This document shows positions 10,626 to 22,234 of a stretch of 64,000 bases of DNA, piece after piece. Source of the DNA: Ypsolopha sequella (lineage: Eukaryota; Arthropoda; Insecta; Lepidoptera; Ypsolophidae); NCBI GenBank assembly GCA_934047225.1, contig OW203988.1, positions 5,676,229 through 5,740,228 of the forward strand. The letters are read 5' to 3'. Each line of letters starts with the position of its first letter. Positions within the stretch are counted from its first letter, which is position 1. A program made the position numbers and the translations under genes. Below the pieces are notes generated by a model. That model saw only the letters and a list, made by a program, of their open reading frames with translations, searched no databases and had not been told where the DNA came from.

Positions 10626-13334
10626 TCTGTTGTTACCGAGTCGTAGCAAAGCGGGTCGTTCAACCGACTGCACCTGCAGCCGCGTCAAAGGAAATGCCGC
10701 CATCTCGACTTACGACTAAAAAGACACCGCCGCAGCGCGCCGCTGGTGACCTTTTACCACGGTAGTCCTATGTGGTTGCATTTTATAACAGAAGTCGTAC
10801 GTTTCGTTACTGAGGGGTAAAATATAACGCTTTTCCGTGACTCGTTAACTCGAGTATACCACCAACCTACTTATTATTTTTATCTATCTTTAGCATAAGA
10901 ACTGCGATTTTGTCTTGTCGGTAGAGTAACCGCCATTTTGCCAATGCTTTGACCTCTTGATATGACATAACATAACTTACTTATTACATTTAACGTTCAT
11001 GAAAAAATTGAAATACCTAAACTTAAGAAAGAGGAGACATAAAAAAATTAAAATTGTCACCTAATGACGATCATTTTCAGCAATGGTCCCACCTACCATG
11101 GGTATGTAATAAATTTGTTATTTATCACATTACAAACACTAAAGGAATCGGTGGCTGTAATTTGGTATACAATAAGTATAAGTATTTGTATAAAAGGTAA
11201 GTAGTTACTTACATACGTCAAAATTGTCCTCACAACAATACGCTGCTGTTTTGGGAGACACCTCATCCTTTCTCATGACTTCACACTATTGCTTTCGCAG
11301 ATTAATCTCTTTCGGTACCATTATAAATATTTGTCCAAGTGTGGATTTCGTTGTTCACTGACACTTTACAAACACAATATTTATAAAACTGACTGCTTAG
11401 GAAGAGACATTTTTACGTGCTGCTCTCTCCGGGCGCTGTAGTAGTTTGTGAAGTGTGACGTCACTCTCAGAGAGGCCGCCTGGGAGCTATCGTTTATTCC
11501 CGCGCATTAAAGATATGGACTTTAAACTTCTCTAACTTCGTCAATTATTATCGTATAACAATGAAACTTTTGCCAAAGTTCAAGTTATTAAAAGTACATT
11601 AAAATGTGGAATAGTCTATTACTCAATGCACAAGAAACCATGTCTAACCCAATCACTATTTATCAATTTAGTTAGGTATTATTAAAATATTATTATAAAA
11701 TCCGCAATCATACCCAAGCAAGCGGTACGCTATGGCCTCTTAATCGGAAAAACATCGACATAACGGTTCTTTATCGGTCTCTTGCAAGGTGTTCATAAAG
11801 GTAGGACATCTCTTTTACACGCTATGGACACAGTATACTGTGCTATGGACATTTAACAGCAGCGAATCCTATAAATTCAACTTATTCTGAGAATTCAACT
11901 GCATAGACTTTCGTTTGACCTCAATACCTTTAGCAAAATTGTTTTTTTTTGTCATTTCTTTCCTTTACGGAAAAGGCTAATGGCTTAAGCCCATACTGCC
12001 TGGTTTTATTTTAGTTTCTTTTTTTCTCTGTGTTTGTATATATATCCTCTCTTAAGGATCATCTGAAGGAACTGTCCTGTCGAAGTCTCTGCCCTGTCAG
12101 TTGTAGGGTTAGAAAAAATACATGAAAAGGCACGGCCTGCACTTTAGCAGCACTTAAGGTGGGTCATCCTGCTCAGCTGCCACATAAATGTTTAGGTGTT
12201 TGTGACGTCCTGATGGCTTTGATATCAGTGAAGCTTTGCACACATCTTTATATAATAATATGTTTTCCTTTCATCCTACACCGCACTCATTTCTCATCAA
12301 GAGGTGCAAGATGGCGAGATACTAAACTTATTTAAAGAGTGCCGAATTTGTGAAATGGTTTCAGGTAAATACTATTTTCGATGAAACGGTAACTGTTTGT
12401 TTATAAAGTGTATACTTAAACTTCACCTTCTTTACATAAGCAACGTCTGTGTTTCTCTTTTTTTTTTCATTTCTAGTACCTAGAGATAAAAATTAATAAA
12501 TTTTGCTAAACTTTGCGTAAAAACGAATGTTCACGATATCCTGACAGCCATAATTATGGTGTTTCATCAAATTTTGCTTTTTGAGCTGCATAAAGACGTA
12601 GTTAGAAGTCGCTAGATTACACTTATGAAAAAAAAATGAAGAAAATAAGCTGTTGACTTCACATTCACTTTTTAATTATTGTATGAATCTTAACAAAAAT
12701 CCTTAAGAGGCCTTTTAAAACATAAAAACGAAATGTGTGGGCTCCTTCACTGACCCACAACCAATTAATCAAGACAAAACACTTAAATTCAAAATACACT
12801 CAATAGTTATTCTACAAAACCTTAACTTTTGTATTGTGTATGCTGCTATCGCAGTTTCCGCAAAACAAACCGCTCATAACGTACACAACTAAACTAAAGT
12901 GAACACAAAATAAGGGCGATGGGCCGTGGGCCCGTCGTTGGCCGAGCCAGCATTGTTTATTGATGCGGCTGGGTGTGGGAACTGCAGGCGGGTTTTTCCC
13001 TAGCGCAATTTCTGCAGGTAGAGGCATGGAAGACTCTCAAAGAGGCAATGCCAGCGGGCGCATGGTCTGGTCTTTACCGTACGCTGTTCCCCTAGCACTA
13101 CAACAATGCTACTATTGCTAATAATATCAATACTATACAAATCTACGATTGTTCATAGCTATATTATATACATAACCACAGAACGCTATATATTTTATGG
13201 AAGTTTTCATAATATTTTATGAAAATTCACGATCCTTCTTGCACTAGACCTACAAAAACTGTTTCGGAGTCGTATGGCGATTTCTGTTTGAATTTTTAGT
13301 TTTTATAAAAGATTATAAATTTTTTACTGAAAAA
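10626..13334. other. Long intergenic interval with two GC-rich patches
   Basis: GC-rich patches lie at about 10640-10770 and 12890-13080 in otherwise AT-rich DNA. The first is open in one plus-strand frame and Pro/Ala-rich, but neither patch resembles a known family. A TGACGTCA palindrome (CRE-type) is at 11456-11463, in a CpG-richer stretch at 11400-11510 that could be a promoter. No gene is supported. Confidence 0.3.
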
Positions 13335-13888
13335 GGCACAACATAAACAAAAAGGAACCTTTATGGTGAGACTCCGTTATCCATCCGTCCGTATAACCCG
13401 TTTGTTACAGCCTCATAACTTAAGCACAGTTATAAATAAAGACTGAAATTAGGCACAAAATTTGTCCATGGTGTGAAAAAAAAATTAAAAATTTGAAATT
13501 ATTTGAAATATTTCAAAAATGTAAGGGAGAAAATAAAAAATATTAATCGTAAAATACAATATGGATATTAAATTGAAGATACCTATTAAAAAGTTGATTG
13601 TAAAAGTATATACTTTTTAGCTATATTTGCTGCCACTGATTTCGAGAAATCTTTAAAAAATCATAAAAATATGTAAGTATGTCCAAAATTACGGATGTGT
13701 CCCCCCCCTTATTTCCGAAACTGGTAGACCGAAAAATATGAAAAAAAATGACAATTATAGATGATAACTCGCTAATTAAAGAAATACTATAGGTAGCAAG
13801 TAAAAAAAATGAGCACAAATGAGAAATATGAAAAAAGAATTAAAATAAATAGAAAAAAAATACACTATGTGTATTAAATTGTAAATAA
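13335..13888 (+). repeat. Dispersed repeat, family C, left half
   Basis: Aligns with 63285-63700: shared blocks include CAGCCTCATAACTT, TTTCGAGAAATCTTTAAAAA and the CCCCCCC run. The match stops at about 13888 and resumes at 14640, with two MITEs between. Confidence 0.65.
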
Positions 13889-13977
13889 CTATATTATATT
13901 TTGCTTTTGTGAGCTTTAATTATTTCTTCTTTTGTTTATTAGCATTAAAACAAAAAATATATATAGGTACCTATTCG

Positions 13978-14336
13978 ATATATCGACTCTCGGTATGGGC
14001 CGCGTCATCAGTCGAATGTAAAAAAATATTGAGATATAAGTTAGTTATGGTAATAAAAGTAACACTTTTTAACAATTTTACTAGGTAACTTGTTTCTATT
14101 AAAATAAATAGGTAATAGGTTTCTCTACAGATGGTGTTGATAACTTCTGATATTATGCACTAGAAGAGCAATAAAAGCAGTAATTAGATAATATCAAAAG
14201 TAATCAATACCATCTGTAGAGAAACCTATTTTTTATTATTTTAGAAAAAAGTTACTAAAATTGTTAACAAGTATCACTTTTCCTTTTTTAATTGCATTCG
14301 ACTAATGACGGCCCCATACTGAGGGTAGAAATATAT
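13978..14336. mobile_element. Fold-back MITE, family D
   Basis: The outer arms (CGGTATGGGCC ... GTCGAATG) and inner arms (AATAGGTTTCTCTACAGATGG and complement) give a near-continuous hairpin of about 360 bp. Part of the arm, TACTAAAATTGTTAACAAGT, recurs at 45232-45275. Confidence 0.75.
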
Positions 14337-14337
14337 G

Positions 14338-14596
14338 TTGAAATTTAATCAACCGCCTGAATTCATACTGGAGACTCGGTTAGTGATGAGGAACAATGTT
14401 TTGTGACCATTAAAACGAAACTCTAACATAATTATTTTTCCCCTACTGCCTATACTAGGAATTGTACTTAAACTAGTCCAGTTCATATGCGAACAAAAAT
14501 TTATTTTTCATGATCTCGAAAAAAAGAATCATTAAACCTTGTTCCTGACCACTAATGGAGTTTCCAGTATGAATTCGGACGGTTGATTAAATTTCA
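14338..14596. mobile_element. Fold-back MITE, family E
   Basis: The left arm GAAATTTAATCAACCG, then GAATTCATACTGGAGACTC, pairs with the right arm ending AATTCGGACGGTTGATTAAA. It directly abuts the family D MITE. Confidence 0.75.
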
Positions 14597-14639
14597 CCTA
14601 GTTAATCGAATAATATTTTTTTATTGTTTCAATGCTAAT

Positions 14640-14765
14640 AAATAAAAAAAATAAATGTACTTCATTGTAGGTTTCTTTCAAAAAGCTGATTGTAAAATTT
14701 AATAGTTTGGCTATATTTAGTTGCATCTATTTCGAGTAATCTTCGAAAAACCATGGTATAATAAA
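14640..14765 (+). repeat. Dispersed repeat, family C, right half
   Basis: AAAAAGCTG, then TAGTTTGGCTATATTTAGTT and ATCTATTTCGAGTAATC, match 63715-63790. It continues the element begun at 13335. Confidence 0.65.
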
Positions 14766-14769
14766 ACAA

Positions 14770-15768
14770 GGTATGTTCCTTGGTGATGTGTGGAGGTTTT
14801 GTGTTCCAAAATGGGGGAACTTGAGTACGTCATCACGCTATCGACGGTTCTCAAACTTTAAAAGTCGGGAATCGTGGAAGTTTTTATGTCCTTAGAAATA
14901 AATTACTAGGGGTGCATGTGGATTTTAACTTTTTAGCTGCAGAGGGATGGGTGTGGCGGCTAAAGTGGGAAGTATTCAATAAAATGTCCCTTAATGGCTT
15001 TATGTAGTCAGAAGTCGCAAAATGAATTGAACACACTCTCGCTGTGAAAAAAAATATTAGTGAAAATTCGCAATTCAAAGTAATAAATAAAGCGTATGGA
15101 AAACACCACACTAACTTCTGCACGTAACGAAATTTAACGTGATCTTAGAGCTTCATATAAATATTACATAAAATTTGTCACTATAACTTACTTTTCTTAG
15201 AATAAATACCACACATAGACCAAAATAACTACTACGAAAAAAAATGCAGCAAAAAAAATACATGCACGTGAGAGAGCACGGAATTGATAAATTCATGAGG
15301 AATTTTTCATTATTATTTTATCTAGTCTTTTGCCTAGAAATCATCCCCAAAAAATTTTAATTATTCATGTAATTTTTTCGAAGGATATCCATAAAGTGAA
15401 TATGACCAAAAAAAAAAAATGTTACATGTCGAAAAATAATGTTGGAAAGAAACCATTATTTATTAATGCGTAAAAAAAATGTGATACCGTATGCCAATCT
15501 TACGTCTCGGTTAAAAAAAATAGTTGCAACTCGAAAGGAGCGATTAAACGCATAATAAATAGAAACGCAGGCATGAAATATCATGAATAAGAAAAAAACA
15601 CATTATATTTTTTTACATTCTTATCACCATATCTGTTTTCCCTTCTTAGATTTTTTTGGTGTCGTGCTAAAAGTTGCTACTGCTGATAAGATCCATGGAT
15701 TGGCATAGGTTTCATTCGTGGATAAAAGGTTTTCAAATTTTGGACCAAACGCCAAGGGAAGAGTTGCA
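14770..15768. other. Intergenic, nothing recognised
   Basis: AT-rich. The 79-codon minus-strand frame at 14884-15123 has no recognised domain. Confidence 0.35.
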
Positions 15769-16051
15769 TCATCCTTTCAATCTTGTACAACTACAGCCGA
15801 TTTGCTCGTGGAAACTCGCAAAATAGAACATTTTTTCACAAATATGAGATCTAGATACATAACAGATTGATTTTTCGCGCCCGGAAATACCTTCTATGTA
15901 CTGTAAATATTGTAAAAATCCTTGTAGACGTTTTATAGGAAACGATGTAAGTATATAGGTATACAATTATATTGGATAAATGGGGTAAGTAGGACTTACA
16001 ATTTCTGATGCTGGCTTTTGGGCCACAATAGCGAAGCCACTCTTGAGCCAT
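15769..16051 (-). other. Exon-like minus-strand block, unassigned
   Basis: ATG at 16051 begins MAQEWLRYCGPKASIRN, and after 52 nt comes a consensus donor GTAAGT (15999). Further down, an open frame contains GFLQYLQYIEGISGREKS and SHICEKMFYFASFHEQ before a TGA at 15769. I could not join the two in phase and recognise neither. It may be a decayed transposase or a real first exon. Confidence 0.2.
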
Positions 16052-16054
16052 CAA

Positions 16055-17130
16055 TTAATTTTTGGGAAAAGTAAAAAGTCTAATTATTCCGCCTTTTTCA
16101 GAGCAATTTTTACAATTACGGATCGCACAACCGCCCATTCTTGCTTCATAAGATTATCAATTTATCATTAAATAATCAGCTCATCTGCAACTGGGAAACG
16201 CGCTTCAAACTTTGGGAATCTCTGTGTAGAATGAAAACAAACTATTAAATTCACTCTCGTGCAATAAGGATGACAACAAATGGAAAAAACGCCATTAGAT
16301 ATTGCCAGTATTATACGCTTATTTTTACCCAAACGTTTCACACAACTTCTGCAAATCTGATCATAAAGATAAGCAAAAAATCAAAATTAAATTTGTTTAA
16401 GTTTAATTTCAACAACAAAAATACTCATCAATGTTATGAAGAGTATAAACCTTTTTGTAAACAAAATAACTTAAAACTATTTTCCTTATCATGAAATAAT
16501 GACATAAAATGGCAAGCACGTAAGATGACGTCACCAAGGGCTGGTGCGTTCCAAATATTTAAAAATATCAGTGTCGCCGTACGAGCTCTCGTGTCATTCA
16601 TTCGCACTCATACAAAATTTTATATGCTATCCTGTTGTCAGGGTTCAAATTGTAGCAAGCTTATGTTTTGGAATGGAAACCAAAGGAACAGACCATGTTT
16701 TATTCGGCCATGCGAAAAACCACAATAAAATCTTTTGGCCCCCCCCCCCGCCATAATTCTTAGTGAGCGTCCGGATTTTAATGTAACCTACAGTAAAAAT
16801 TTCATGTTCCTGGGTCTAGCTATCTGGGCTGTCCGATGCCGCGATGATGAGTCAGTCAGTTAGGACTTGGAATTTTATAATGAGAAGATTGCCGGCTCCG
16901 GCAGTGGAGGCACAGTCAAAAAAAATGTATCGGTCATATGAACGCAAATGTACTCTTTGAACGCATCCATAATAAAACTTGTCCATGGTTATTTATTGCC
17001 AACATAATACAAAAATATAGTTAACAAAAGAGCGGGGCTATTCAAAAAATATTTCTTATTTAACTTTTTCATAGGTCCTTTAATTAGATGTTGTTTGATT
17101 GTTTTAGTGATGATAAAGTCTTTAATAGGA
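16055..17130. other. Intergenic, with C-run and CRE-type site
   Basis: Overlapping open frames at 16525-16756 (+) lie over a TGACGTCA site (about 16526) and end in an 11-C run at 16739-16749. A Helitron-like TCATGTTCCTGGGTCTAGC fragment sits near 16801. No gene is supported. Confidence 0.35.
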
Positions 17131-17137
17131 ATGCAAC

Positions 17138-17143
17138 TTTATT
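17138..17143 (-). terminator. Poly(A) signal AATAAA downstream of the small ORF
   Basis: AATAAA on the minus strand, 84 bp past the stop codon at 17227, the expected distance for a short 3' UTR. Confidence 0.35.
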
Positions 17144-17226
17144 TAAGACCTATTTTTAAAAGGTGAGCAATCTTATTTTGTCTGAATTTCATAGAGTATA
17201 TTAGTAAGTTTATATTTTTGTATGGC

Positions 17227-17436
17227 TTAGTTAGTGTTAAGAAAGATGGCGTCGACGGTATGCGTTTCTAGGTGCCGACTCTTTTTAAAATTAGAAATAA
17301 ATCGTGGATTGTGTTTATCATCAGTTTTTAGGGATTTATCACATAGCAGGGTAAGTATACAATTTTTTATTGCATCAAACTCTCCTTTCATGTAGGACTC
17401 CGTCATGAAGAAGACTTGTATCTTTCTTCCGGACAT
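17227..17436 (-). CDS. Possible small protein, 69 residues
   Basis: The ATG at 17436 has a favourable AAAAATG context (A at -3). The frame starts MSGRKIQVFFMTESYMKG and includes EFDAIKNCILTLL and a TAA stop. Composition is normal for a soluble protein (Lys, Asp, Asn, hydrophobic heptads), unlike the AT-rich noise frames nearby, and an AATAAA follows. A possible internal donor (GTATAC) after KNC means this could instead be a first coding exon. I do not recognise the family. No signal peptide or membrane segment is obvious. Confidence 0.35.
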   Translation of the reverse strand: MSGRKIQVFFMTESYMKGEFDAIKNCILTLLCDKSLKTDDKHNPRFISNFKKSRHLETHTVDAIFLNTN

Positions 17437-17439
17437 TTT

Positions 17440-18181
17440 TAGGTTATGGGTGAGATTTTGGGGCAGCTGTCAAACTTCACCGTAATTTTCATTTGTTTTC
17501 GCTTTTGTTATTTTTAACATTAAATTCAGTTAACGTTACTTTACCTTTATTTAACTCTCGTTAGATAGAAACTCATTTTGACTCAAATTCTGTTGGAATT
17601 TATAATAATAATTAATTCTATCAAGTTTCCTACTATGTCTTTATTAATTTATTTATGATTTCAATTAAAATTAATTTGCTTATTCGAAATGTGTATCCAA
17701 AGAATGTTTCCTTTTTATTATGTTGTTTTGTATAAAAGAGGCCTTCAAATAATTTTGTTTATTTTTTCAATGTGGTTCAAATCCTTTTCTTTATTATTAT
17801 TGATAATATCTCAATGTAGTAAATTTAAATTGTCTATATTCAGTACATATCTAGTGTAGCTGGGTATTAACAGAGACATATATTTTTTTTAAATGTGGTT
17901 TATTTTCTAACTTTCTTTGTTATTTTCTCAATGTAGTAATTTAAATTATGGGAATGCCTAGTAAAATTACTTCTCTCAAACAATTGTGTTATACTCAATT
18001 AAATGCTGTATGTACTAAATAATTTAAATAATAGTTAAAATCTAAAAACCAGCTTGCTACTTTGTATACTCAGATGTAAATATTTGTAAGTGCCGGTTTT
18101 TCTTTTTGTTTCTTGTCAGCATGTAGACAGTAGACTCTCGAAATGTCCAAACTGCTTCTTTTTTCCACTATTATATTACAG
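17440..18181. other. Intergenic, nothing recognised
   Basis: AT-rich upstream flank of the small ORF, with TGACAGCTG near 17465. Repeated CTCAATGTAGTAA words at about 17810 and 17925 are the only pattern. Confidence 0.35.
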
Positions 18182-18185
18182 TTAA

Positions 18186-18532
18186 GGGGGATCGAGTCAT
18201 GTACGGTGCAAAATGTACAACTTAAGATTGTTCTTCTTATTTTTAAATTAAGTTAAGATATTAAATAAATGTGATTTATGGCATTTTGCGAACACAGTTT
18301 AATGTTAATTAGGTTTTCCCAGCAAATATTTGTTATATTATCATTACGTTGTAAATGAATAGTAACACCAACGTCCAAGCATGTTTTATTTAAAATTTTC
18401 CCCGAAAAGCCCTATTGACTAAAACTATGTCCGTGATATGCCATGAATCATATTTATTTAATATCTTTAATTCAAAAATAAGACGAACAATCTTAAGTTG
18501 TGCATTTTGCACCTGACACAACTCAATCCCCG
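18186..18532. mobile_element. piggyBac-type MITE, 347 bp
   Basis: Flanked by TTAA on both sides (18182-18185 and 18533-18536), the piggyBac target duplication. The terminal repeats are about 100 bp: GGGGGATCGAGTC and GTGCAAAATGTACAACTTAA on the left against their complements on the right, with some divergence. No coding capacity. Confidence 0.8.
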
Positions 18533-18831
18533 TTAAGGCCTATTTCTGATGGTGAGCTTCGAGCTATAAAGATGAGTCTTGCTTGAGTTGCTAATTATAA
18601 AACTGACTCATCATGCCTAATTACAATAATCATGACTGATAAGAATATGAGCTGTATCTGTTGTTAAACAAACTAAGTATAACTATGAAAACCACAAAAG
18701 TTACCTAATCTAATAGGTGCATTAAGCCAAGGTCTGCGTTCATAAAACATATAACAGTTGTTTAGATCCTTGACTACACAGATGAGCAGTCAATTTAAAA
18801 GTGATTTTAAAAACCATTAAATAGCAGCAGT

Positions 18832-19140
18832 AGCTCAGGGGTAGAACGTTAGCCTCTCAATCTTGAGATCCAGGTTCGATCCCTGGTCGGGCATGCACCA
18901 ACGAGTTTTTCAGAATTTATGTGCATAGTATGTGTTCTTACTTACCACTTGCTGAACGGTGTAGGAAAACACAGTAGAAAACATCATAAGGAAACCTGTA
19001 TGCCCTAAAAAGCGTGTATTTGTGCCCGAAGTACGGCGATAGGGCTCACGTAGGGACGTAATAGTCGTCGGCGAAACGTGGGTGTACCGACTGGGAATTG
19101 CATTTCACAGTTCACACTCGGAACACCTCTGACACCCCCT
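18832..19140 (+). mobile_element. tRNA-derived SINE, copy 1
   Basis: The head has an RNA polymerase III box A (TAGCTCAGGGG) and box B (GGTTCGATCCC) with a paired T-arm, CCAGG/CCTGG. The acceptor and anticodon stems do not pair, so it is not a tRNA gene. The body contains GAGTTTTTCAGAATTTATG and GGCGAAACGTGGGTGTAC, shared with other copies here. Confidence 0.75.
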
Positions 19141-19625
19141 CGGGGATTCATCTCGTGACTTAAGATTAATGAACTATTATCTTGTATTGAAGCAATAAAG
19201 TCCAATTATGTTCAATACAGTGTAGGATCGATTCTAGGTCATGGATAGTCAATATGTTTGATAAATCAATGTTTTTATTCAAGTCAGGAAAACCTAGCCA
19301 GGTTATTGAACCTATCAATATAAAGCTGTACTAGGTCATGGTTTATTAGTTTAGTGTTCAAATGATAAGACGCTGTGCAATAAACCTCATTATAAATTCA
19401 AATCATGAATAAATTATCTCCATTTTGTCTGTGCATGTTTTAATATCAGTTATGTTGTTACACTATGCCAATGAACCTAATTTAAATTACAAATAGTAAA
19501 ATAAAAGAGCTAGGAGTATCACTGTTGCTGTTTTTTTTGTTTAATTTAATGTATGTAATTCCTTCATTTAATTGACCATGTATTTTAAGGCAAATGTTTT
19601 TTTTTCTTCTCAAAGTAAGGACTGG
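19141..19625. other. Intergenic, nothing recognised
   Basis: AT-rich, no open frame or repeat noticed. Confidence 0.35.
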
Positions 19626-19801
19626 TTTATATAGCCAAATTCACACCGTAGACTTGGTAACCAGGACTAAAATTCAATAATCCTTTTTGTGAAAAACACA
19701 AACAAAAATAAATTTGTATAGGGGCACATTTTTTTTCGTGTTATTTTGTAAACCTCTGAGCCTTGGTCCGAGTCTACAGTATGAATTAGGCTGCATAAAC
19801 A
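19626..19801. mobile_element. Fold-back MITE, about 175 bp
   Basis: TTTATATAGCCAAATTCACA and CGTAGACTTGG on the left pair with CCGAGTCTACAGTATGAATT and GGCTGCATAAA on the right, imperfectly. No clear target duplication. Confidence 0.6.
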
Positions 19802-20531
19802 AAAGTCAAATTATATTAGAAAATTCATATTGTGTGAGTCTGTCTATTTATCATTTTGAATAGTCATTGAGTTGACTTGAGTTAATAAAACTTTTTAAAA
19901 TATTTTAATAACGGATTTAACTCACTTTTTTAACTGTGCGAGGAGGCACAGGTCGTGCTTTCGATGATCATCACCATCAGGACTACTAAAAACTTTTTTC
20001 TAGTTTATTAAAGGACATAAATATTTTTTTGATCTCGTCAAGCAAGCATTATGATATGACAATTTATGACTGTTCAATGTGAAATAGAATCTTCAGCGCA
20101 CGAGTCTAACTCGTATTTGCGCGAAATTTTCATTATTAAAATCTGATATTTTCATTTCATTAAAGAAGCTGAAGACAGTTTCAAGTTTAATTTATTTCAG
20201 GTAGCTTTGAAGTTGTTATTTGTAAAAATACTAAAGAAACATAATGTTATGTAAGTCCTTAAAGTTAAGGATGACTTCTTTTGTTTTGTAAATCTTCGCA
20301 ATATTCTTAAATACTTTCCATTATCATGTCAACAAACTTCATATTATGAATATAGAAAACAATAATGTGACATTCGTCATGGCTTTCTTGTGTAGTCGTT
20401 TTCTAAAGATTTGATGCTATTTTATGTTTTCATTTTAAATACGTTTACGGTTCATTATGATTTTTAGTTTGCATCATCATTATCACTAAACGACCTCTGT
20501 AGATATTTGTATAGTTTAAAATGCAGATGCT
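19802..20531. other. Intergenic, nothing recognised
   Basis: AT-rich. No supported feature. Confidence 0.35.
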
Positions 20532-20572
20532 AAAGAGGCCAATGACTATGCAGGCCACTCATTGGCCTCTTT
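20532..20572. repeat. Short perfect hairpin
   Basis: AAAGAGGCCAATGA and TCATTGGCCTCTTT form a perfect 14-bp stem with a 13-nt loop. Isolated; function unknown. Confidence 0.6.
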
Positions 20573-20579
20573 TCTTGGA

Positions 20580-21439
20580 CCGGTAATACAAGGGATTGCA
20601 AAATCCGGATTTTTCTCAAATCTGGATTCTAACGTTACCATCACAAACAAATCCGGATTATCAGGATTTTTCTAATTTTGGTAATTATTTTGGAATTTTT
20701 CAACATTTTCAAGAAATTTTGTTTTATGTTAAGTAGTTTTATGCTAAATTATGTAGTGGCGCGGGCGGAAGGACGCGGGTGTGGCGGGCGGCTGGCTAGC
20801 ATGGTATAATAATAATTATGCTACGTGGCTATAATAGCAGCGCGCGAGCTGAGACGCGTGTGACCAGACGGGCAATAGACCAAAAGAATTTTTAAATTTT
20901 ACTCTTTTGAACGACATGGAATGTAACAGTTTGACATCGGTTTTCTTAGACTAATTTGACTCTGCTTAATACGATTTTGCCCGTGTCAGACCAATTTCCC
21001 CCCCAACCCCCAATTTTTATTGAAAATATGTCCCTTACCACGGTTTATCCGTTGAGGAGTTCCATGGTGATGAGGCCAGAATCGAAGGTCAGGTGGAACA
21101 ATCTCAATTTCCTAGTAATACCCTGCATTCAGCATCCTGGTACAAAGGGATTGCCTCAATCTCGAGAGGTATGCTGTCATTTTCTCTGAAATGAATAATT
21201 TCATTTTCTGCCCATCTTTGATGACCTTCATCATGTCTTGACCAATCCCAAAATGGGACCAACCTGGAAGACCAAATACAACAAAAAAAAAAAATTTTTC
21301 ATATCGTTTCAGAAATGACTGCGCTATTGAGTGACATACAAAAAATATATATGCAGTCGAATTGAGAACCTTTTCCTTTTTTGAATTCGGTTAAAAACCG
21401 GTTTAACAAATTAACAAGAGGCTCACGTATTTACGTGCA
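20580..21439. other. Intergenic with GC-rich patch
   Basis: 20755-20880 is GC-rich (GCGGGCGGAAGGACGCGGG type) in an AT-rich setting. AATCCGGATT words recur at 20600-20665. The open frame at 20956-21189 (+) covers sequence that reads like a retrotransposon 3' region but was not matched to another copy. Confidence 0.35.
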
Positions 21440-21660
21440 TCGCCGGCCGTAGTACTCAGCCTTGAGTAAGACCCGGGTTCGTATCCTGCTGTTCGAGTAG
21501 CACCAATGAGTTTTATTGAATTTATGTGTATAGTACTTGTACACGTACACTTGTTCTTTCTGAACGAAAAACACTGAGTTAAACCTGTATATGGACATAT
21601 ACCTATACATACTGCTGGAAATAGGTCTTTCTAAGATCTCGCCACTCCTAGCAGTCGTCC
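21440..21660 (+). mobile_element. tRNA-derived SINE, copy 2 (degraded)
   Basis: CCCGGGTTCGTATCC is a decayed box B. CAATGAGTTTTATTGAATTT and GTATAGTAC match the body of copy 1 at 18900-18935. Confidence 0.6.
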
Positions 21661-21774
21661 ATTTTGTAGTTAAGTACGTAAGTTAAAGTTAAAGTTTAAG
21701 TTGTAGTAAGTTAAGTACAAATCCAGTTTGTACTTAATATTATAAGAAACAAGATTGATACCATTGATCTAGTC

Positions 21775-22016
21775 GAGAACGTGGTAAAACTGTTTGTACC
21801 TGATAGGTACCTCAGGGCGCGGAGTCACAAGCTATTCGCGGAAACAAGATCTCGTACCAACCTGTACCGGTACTCGCCCGTCGCGCGAGCACTCGATATG
21901 CTCTGCTCCCTGCTCGCTAAAGCACCAGAGTGTGATGTGTTTGTAGATGGGATAGGATGTGTGATGAGTGTGTGGAAGAGAATGCTAGAAGAAAGTATGT
22001 TAGTTAGTGCTTAAAA
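21775..22016 (+). pseudogene. Non-LTR retrotransposon reverse-transcriptase C-terminus
   Basis: An open frame ends at TAA 22012-22014. It contains LFVPDRYLRARSHKLF, TRSRTNLYRYSPVARALDML and ECDVFVDG, the pattern seen at the extreme C-terminus of jockey/CR1-like LINE ORF2 proteins. It is 5' truncated, as is usual for LINE copies. A short AT-rich 3' UTR follows, ending in an AATAAATAAATGT tail at about 22100. Confidence 0.7.
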
Positions 22017-22104
22017 TAAAATTATGTATACATACAATATTGTAACGATTTGGTCTGTAATTACTGTAATGTTATAATATTTCGAATAATAAATAAATGT
22101 CTAA

Positions 22105-22231
22105 GGGCCTGTTTCACCACTTCCAGATAAGTGCCTGATAGTTATATGTGACATATAACGCATACAAAATGTGTTCCATTTTTAAACTTATCTTCTGGAT
22201 ATCACTTATCTGGAAGTGGTGAAACAGGCCC
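22105..22231. mobile_element. PIF/Harbinger-type MITE, copy 1 (127 bp)
   Basis: GGGCCTGTTTCACCACTTCC terminal repeats of 28 bp, flanked by TAA on both sides (22102-22104 and 22232-22234). A TWA duplication and GGGCC-type tips fit the PIF/Harbinger group. It is the reverse complement of 31809-31935 with one difference. It lies between two LINE fragments. Confidence 0.85.
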
Positions 22232-22234
22232 TAA

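Noticed and set aside
10574..10765. GC-rich Pro/Ala-rich ORF as a gene
   Set aside because: Its first 50 bp belong to a retrotransposon fragment, and the rest has no recognisable start, splice pattern or domain.
11456..11463. TGACGTCA as a CRE element
   Set aside because: An eight-base palindrome is expected by chance in this much DNA and no gene is attached to it.
18832..18908. Possible tRNA gene
   Set aside because: Box A, box B and a T-arm are present, but the acceptor stem and anticodon stem do not pair and a SINE body follows.
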